Below are positions 59,066-64,000 of a DNA stretch of 64,000 bases, in pieces. Made by a program: the position numbers and the translations under genes. The notes beneath the pieces are model-generated. The model was not told where the DNA came from and did no database searches. It saw nothing but the letters and a program-made list of their open reading frames with translations. Numbering within the stretch: position 1 is the stretch's first letter; every line of letters begins with the position of its first letter. Source of the stretch: Arachis hypogaea (Eukaryota > Streptophyta > Magnoliopsida > Fabales > Fabaceae); assembly GCF_003086295.3 (NCBI RefSeq), contig NC_092052.1:13794346-13858345 (forward strand). The letters are read 5' to 3'.

Positions 59066-60764
59066 ATGGCCACCAAAATCATCAGCATTGCAACACTACT
59101 CTTACTAGCTCTCTTCACAACAACACAAGCCAGAATCCCCGGTGTCTACACTGGCTCCGCATGGGAGACTGCTCACGCCACATTCTACGGTGGCAGCGAC
59201 GCCTCCGGAACAATGGGTATCCACCATCACTTCAAAGTTTCTTCCTTTCTAACCCTTCAACTCAAAAACCTTCACTTTTCTTATATTTTACTATGTTTCC
59301 TCTGTTTTCCTCTGTTTTCAACTAAACCCATCTATCACCAAACCTTCAAAGTCCAAACCCACACATATAATGTTCTCTCATTTTCCACCTTCAAAAAATT
59401 TTAGCTTCCAAAATGGAAAATCGATTTTTTTTAATTAATAATTAGCGGCAAATGTTAATAATGTTCCATAGAAGAGAAGAGAAAGGAAAGCTGAAAATTA
59501 ACTTGCTATTATGATTACTACGCAGGAGGGGCATGTGGTTATGGAAACTTGTACAGCCAAGGGTACGGTGTGAACACGGCGGCGTTGAGCACTGCACTGT
59601 TCAACAATGGCTTCAGCTGCGGAGCGTGTTTCGAGATCAAATGCGCCAACGACCCCAACTGGTGCCATGCGGGTTCGCCATCGATATTCGTGACGGCAAC
59701 TAACTTCTGCCCTCCCAACTACGCTCTCCCAAGTGACAATGGGGGTTGGTGCAACCCTCCAAGGCCACACTTCGATCTCGCCATGCCCGTGTTCCTCAAG
59801 ATCGCTCAGTACCGCGCTGGTATTGTTCCCGTCTCTTACCGCAGGTAACTAACTCTTCTTTGACTTTTTGAGATTGTGTCTTTTCAACTTATCAAAGAAA
59901 AAAAAAAGAGAGAAAACGGTGTCGTTTGGGGAGACAAAGTGAGCTAAGATTCTGCTACGGTGGAGACAAGACAGTAATAGTGGGAATGGTATGCAATATT
60001 TGACGATGTAGTCTCAACTCCCAACTATGAATACAAATGAGAGGAGGGTACCATTTTCTACGTGGACCCCAGTAGCCGAAAACGGACAATCTGGACCGTT
60101 CATCTCAACGGGATTCGGGATTCTGAAACATTTGGCCGCGTAACTGCACGATTCCCCAAACATAGAATCTTCTTTTTTCATCTTTCCACTCCATGCATCA
60201 TGATTCCCTCCCACACTGTTTAACTATACAGAAAAGGAAAATTAAAAAAGATATTAAAAATTTGAAGTACTCTCAATTTTGCAGTGAATATTATGAGACT
60301 AATTTACTTTTTTTCACAAAACTAAAATATTGTTAAAGCTATATTTGTCTAAAGGTTACAAAAACTAACTCATAATTGGTGGATTTTTTTTTCTCTTAAA
60401 AAATGATAAAACCCTGTAACAATGTTTTATTACGATTGTGCCCCTGTTGTGTAGGGTTCCATGCCGCAAGCAAGGTGGGATGAGATTCACGATCAACGGT
60501 TTCCGTTACTTCAACTTGGTTTTGATCACGAACGTGGCAGGTGCAGGGGATATCATGAGGGCGAGTGTGAAGGGTTCCAATACAGGGTGGATGACCATGA
60601 GCCGTAACTGGGGTCAAAACTGGCAATCAAACTCTGTTTTGGTTGGTCAGTCACTCTCCTTCAGGGTCACAGCCAGTGACCGTCGCACTTCCACTTCTTG
60701 GAACATTGCACCCTCTAATTGGCAATTTGGCCAAACCTTCACCGGCAAAAACTTTAGGGTCTAG
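59066..60764 (+). CDS. EXPA: Alpha-expansin, 3 exons, complete
   Basis: Exons 59066-59216, 59526-59844 and 60455-60764 (GT/AG borders) encode 259 residues, the normal length. Expansins loosen plant cell walls in acid conditions by disrupting cellulose-xyloglucan contacts without cutting bonds. Residues 1-22 are a signal peptide ending TTTQA, so the protein is secreted. Residues about 40-160 form the double-psi barrel domain: [15 protein letters not shown], eight or so paired Cys, the alpha-expansin insertion with [19 protein letters not shown], and the HFD motif at 132-134. The C-terminal cellulose-binding domain has [14 protein letters not shown] and [14 protein letters not shown], ending KNFRV. 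The sequence resembles the EXPA2/EXPA8 type. The frame is clean, so the gene is probably functional. Confidence 0.96.
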
Positions 60765-62286
60765 AAATATACATACAACATGTTATTATCGTATATATTT
60801 TATTTGTGAAATATTTGTATCCATTTGCGTATTATTCATCATTAAACGAGGTATAGACTCAATTTAATTGGAGTTTATATTTTATCTAATGATAAATAAT
60901 ATTTGAATTGGTACAATATTTCACATCTTATATATATGTTCAATGAACATCATTAAAATAGAAAATTAAAAAGCGGTGGTATGTATTAGTGATACTTTTT
61001 GACATTTTCTTTGTCTTGTTTTGAGGTAGTGGGGAATCAATCAAATATATGTCTTCGGTATATGGGTTTAGGTTTTTCTTCAAGTTTTTTATATAGATAT
61101 CTCCATTTTGAGTAAAAGATGGTGGAGAATATGACGATGTAATGAACTTTTTGAAAGGAGCTGAAGTGGCTTGCAAGTTTATATGCCCGCAGCTATGCTT
61201 ACTATATATATTATCATATTATATATTTTAATATAACATGATCATCAAGTCTGGTTAAATATTTTCTTTGTTAATTATAATTATAGTTTCTCATTGATAT
61301 TGCTGAGATGAGTTTGATGTGAGTTTATGCTTTGCTATCTCGAGCCTTGGATATGGTTCATTTTATTAGTACTAATGATAAGCTACTACTAATTGAAATT
61401 CGAAAAGTGTGGTTAGTTGATGCATGCATCTTTCATAATTAAGCATGCTTTATTTACCAGCGCCGAAAAGTTAAAGGAGAAAAAAAATATTCAAATCAAC
61501 GTTGATTAATAAGAGTATTTGTCTCTTCTTTGATATATTGGTATTAAAAGTAGATTCTATGCCTTCCGTGATGGTTTTCCTAACTTCTCTGATGCTATCT
61601 TATGTATTAATTATGTTAGTAATGTCGAGGTTATCTTTAATTTATTTGTGAAATTGCAAAAAGGTCTGATTTAGGCATAATGCAAGTCGAATTATATTAA
61701 AAGAAAGTAGGTTTATATATATATATATATTAGGATTTTCTAAGAAGTGTGCCTTAGAACATCTTCGACAGAAGAATTTATTTTTGTTCTTATTTTTGCT
61801 TCATCTATTCTTAAAGTTAAAGAGCAAGATAGTCGCATCGCAATCCACAATTACATCATACAAAGTAACAAAACTACACCAGTCCTTCTTTACTCGTCAC
61901 TTTAAGAAAAGAAGTGGCATAATTATAATATATTTTATTATGTGTCATTATCACATATCAATTAAAAAAATTTATTTAGTTTTAAATTTTATCACACGAT
62001 TACAATTCTAAGAATAATATTGACACAAACAATGAAACATAATGTAACAACAGAATAAATTAATCAGATGATAAAAACTAAGTGAAGACATTTCTACAAG
62101 CATATTTGATAATTAAAGCACATTGCTATAGTGAAGGACAAAATGATTTGAAACATTAATATAAAATTTCCCATGCAATAAATCTAGAAGTATTTTGAGA
62201 GAAAAGATGTAAATTTAAGCACTTAGTCCTTGTCTAAATAATTTTCTTTCTAGCTATTCACATCCAAGCATTTACATAATTTCCCT
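60765..62286. other. Intergenic region between expansin and the XH-domain gene
   Basis: It holds the expansin 3' UTR and the 3' flank of the convergent XH gene. A (TA)n run lies at about 61712-61730. No further gene is seen. Confidence 0.5.
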
Positions 62287-63839
62287 CTAACGTTTATGAA
62301 GTTTCCATTGCTCCAATAGAAAATTTACCCCTTCTTGCAAAGTGGCTTTTCTTCCATCTTTGTAGTTCCATAATTCCGAGGTTATGTACCGTCCACTTGG
62401 ATTGTATTCATTTATCTCTCTTAAAGCTTCCACCACAGCGTTGTACACTTCTTCCCCCATCTCGTTTTTTAGTCCTTTCAACTTTTCATCGTTATCATCT
62501 ACCATTTCCTGAAATGAAACAAATGAGCAAAGCCAGATAAGAAAAACATAATATCATAAAAATAATGCAACAAAGTTTTAGACATGAATAGAAGTTGTAA
62601 ATGACTAAATGCAGTATTCCTGTTTGGAATAACAACAAATAGACCAAAACAATGGTCCACAACATTCCTATGTTCAACTGATATCCATATTTAGTTATTT
62701 ACTTTCCATTGAAAGCAAATATGTTTAATCAAAAGTGTAATGCCAATGAGCCGTGGCTCAGACGGCATATGTCCCCCCTCCTCGCTAAGAGGTCTCGGGT
62801 TCGAGCCTCATCTAATATAAATTGACCCAAAAAAAAAAGTGTAATTAATCTTAAGGCGTCTTCCTCAATAATATTGGACACAAAAATAAAGGGGCAAAAG
62901 ACATTACACCTTATGTAAAATAAGCTGATCGGTGTCACATAAAGACTAAAGACAAACCACACAACTTAGTTTGTCATAAAATTATTCAACTTAAAACATA
63001 TACATTCAATGTTACCTTCCATTTTTTTTCCTCCAGTGATCTAAAGTCTTTTTCTAGATTTCATTTTATGGCAGATAGGGCCTATGAAATCCCAATTCTC
63101 AGTAAACATAAACCCTGAAGTTTCAGGACCAATATGTTCTAGAGGTCACACAGTTATAAACCTAGAGGTTGGCTGGCTATGGGGAAGGAAGGGTTTTGAA
63201 GGGTGTAAAATTTACACTACAAGCTTTCCCGTCCCCTCCCTTCTCTTCCAAACGCAATTCACAAACAAGCCTTATGGTACATGGATCAAAGCTTCTTCTT
63301 CATCTCCTGTTTCAAGTAAAGCAGCTATCATGGATATTTATTATCTTCATCCATCAATAAAACAATGGGATAAATGGAATGCTAATAAACGAAGGGTATT
63401 GGGTTATATAGAGTAGAAATCTTTAAAAAAATTTCTTCAATAAATACACTATAGAAGCATTGGAAACTACAAAGTTTTAGTTTTTTTAATAAATTATTTC
63501 TACATTAAACACCTTAACGAATGCCCTTTAGAAAAACTGTAAAAGAAAGATACAAATTCTATTAAGACTGAAGAGCAATATCAAGAAAAAAAATATTTCA
63601 ATAGATCTATAAGATTAGCAAAGGCACACCTGATGTTTCCCATCAATTGTGCTGATTTTAAAGGGATGCCAGTCTGGGTCCTTAAGATACTCTTCCCACA
63701 ATGAACACAGTTCTAAAGCTCTCTCTTCTGCTTCCTCATCATTATATCTTTTCCTCATAAATTCAACAAACGGTCTAATATCAAGTTCCCCCATTCTCCT
63801 CACACCAATATTGCCACGAGTACACATGTCTTTAACTCC
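62287..63839 (-). CDS. FDM: FACTOR OF DNA METHYLATION / IDN2-like protein, last two exons (XH domain)
   Basis: Minus-strand exons 63839-63630 and 62508-62287 join in phase 0 across a 1121-base intron and give 143 residues up to the stop. They form an XH domain (Pfam PF03469), the C-terminal domain of IDN2 and FDM proteins. Visible motifs are GVRRMGELD, ELCSLWEEYLKDPDWHPFK, DEKLKGLKNEMGEEVYNAV, EINEYNPSGRY and ELWNYKDGRKATLQE. These proteins bind double-stranded RNA through an XS domain and act in RNA-directed DNA methylation. The XS, zinc-finger and coiled-coil exons must lie beyond 64000. The acceptor at 63840-63841 (tttcag) shows that the gene continues outside the window. Confidence 0.92.
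62742..62834 (+). mobile_element. tRNA-derived SINE in the FDM-like intron
   Basis: A 93-base unit with a box A-like gtggctcagacgg, a box B ggttcgagcct, and a terminal A-run. The flanking target duplication aaaagtgtaat occurs at 62731-62741 and 62835-62845. It lies in the last intron of the FDM-like gene, antisense to it. Confidence 0.85.
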
Positions 63840-64000
63840 CTGAAACATTTAAAATATAAGAAAGCATGGAGAAAGGAAAGGAAGTTTCAATGTTCAGAGC
63901 ATAAAAATCCATGAGCCACAAGTCAGGTAACAGACGAGAACTGAATATCCACACAATATGACTGTTGCACCATTACAAGTCAGCAGTGCTGGTCTCTTCT

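Noticed and set aside
62750..62812. Possible tRNA gene (box A and box B present)
   Set aside because: The unit cannot fold into a full cloverleaf, ends in an A-run and is flanked by a target duplication, so it is a SINE.
63084..63416. 110-residue plus-strand frame inside the FDM-like intron
   Set aside because: No family similarity recognised. It lies antisense in an intron and overlaps repeat-like sequence.

Overview
This is plant nuclear DNA, very probably a legume and most likely peanut (Arachis). The protein-coding genes have plant-type introns, and the repeat content is typical of a plant genome. The LTR beginning 'tgatgagcggataattta' (element sense) and the recurring 'ctggcgttcaacgccag' dyads are sequences I associate from memory with Arachis retrotransposons. 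Most of the window is transposable elements and AT-rich intergenic DNA. No rRNA, tRNA gene or CRISPR array was found.

Layout: 1-7499 is the 5' part of a decayed Ty3/gypsy element of the Tat lineage (minus strand). 8949-12385 is an eight-exon ferric reductase (FRO family) gene, plus strand, with a one-base frameshift in exon 1 and a foldback element in intron 6. 13182-31927 is a nest: an old L1-type LINE (plus strand) carries a hAT-type element, which itself carries a Mutator-like foldback element. The LINE is also split by a young 10.8 kb Athila-like LTR retrotransposon (16918-27698, minus strand) that has gag-protease and a second ORF but no polymerase. 36379-42095 is a second, better preserved L1-type LINE (minus strand) with a 17 bp target-site duplication. 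42379-57940 holds small DNA transposons (MULE-like, CACTA, MITEs, hAT-like), LTR debris and a roughly 3 kb tandem segmental duplication. 59066-60764 is an intact three-exon alpha-expansin gene. 62287-63839 is the 3' end of a FACTOR OF DNA METHYLATION / IDN2-type gene (XH domain, minus strand), whose last intron contains a SINE.

The three host genes belong to unrelated processes: iron reduction at a membrane, cell-wall loosening and RNA-directed DNA methylation. I see no functional cluster. The most unusual signal is in the Athila-like element. It has arrays of 16-19 bp dyad-symmetric motifs, spaced at exactly 31 bp in both LTRs, upstream of the LTR TATA box. A second array of six lies upstream of the second ORF. 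The LTR end also contains a fossil primer-binding site, and one 12-mer recurs five times across the internal region.
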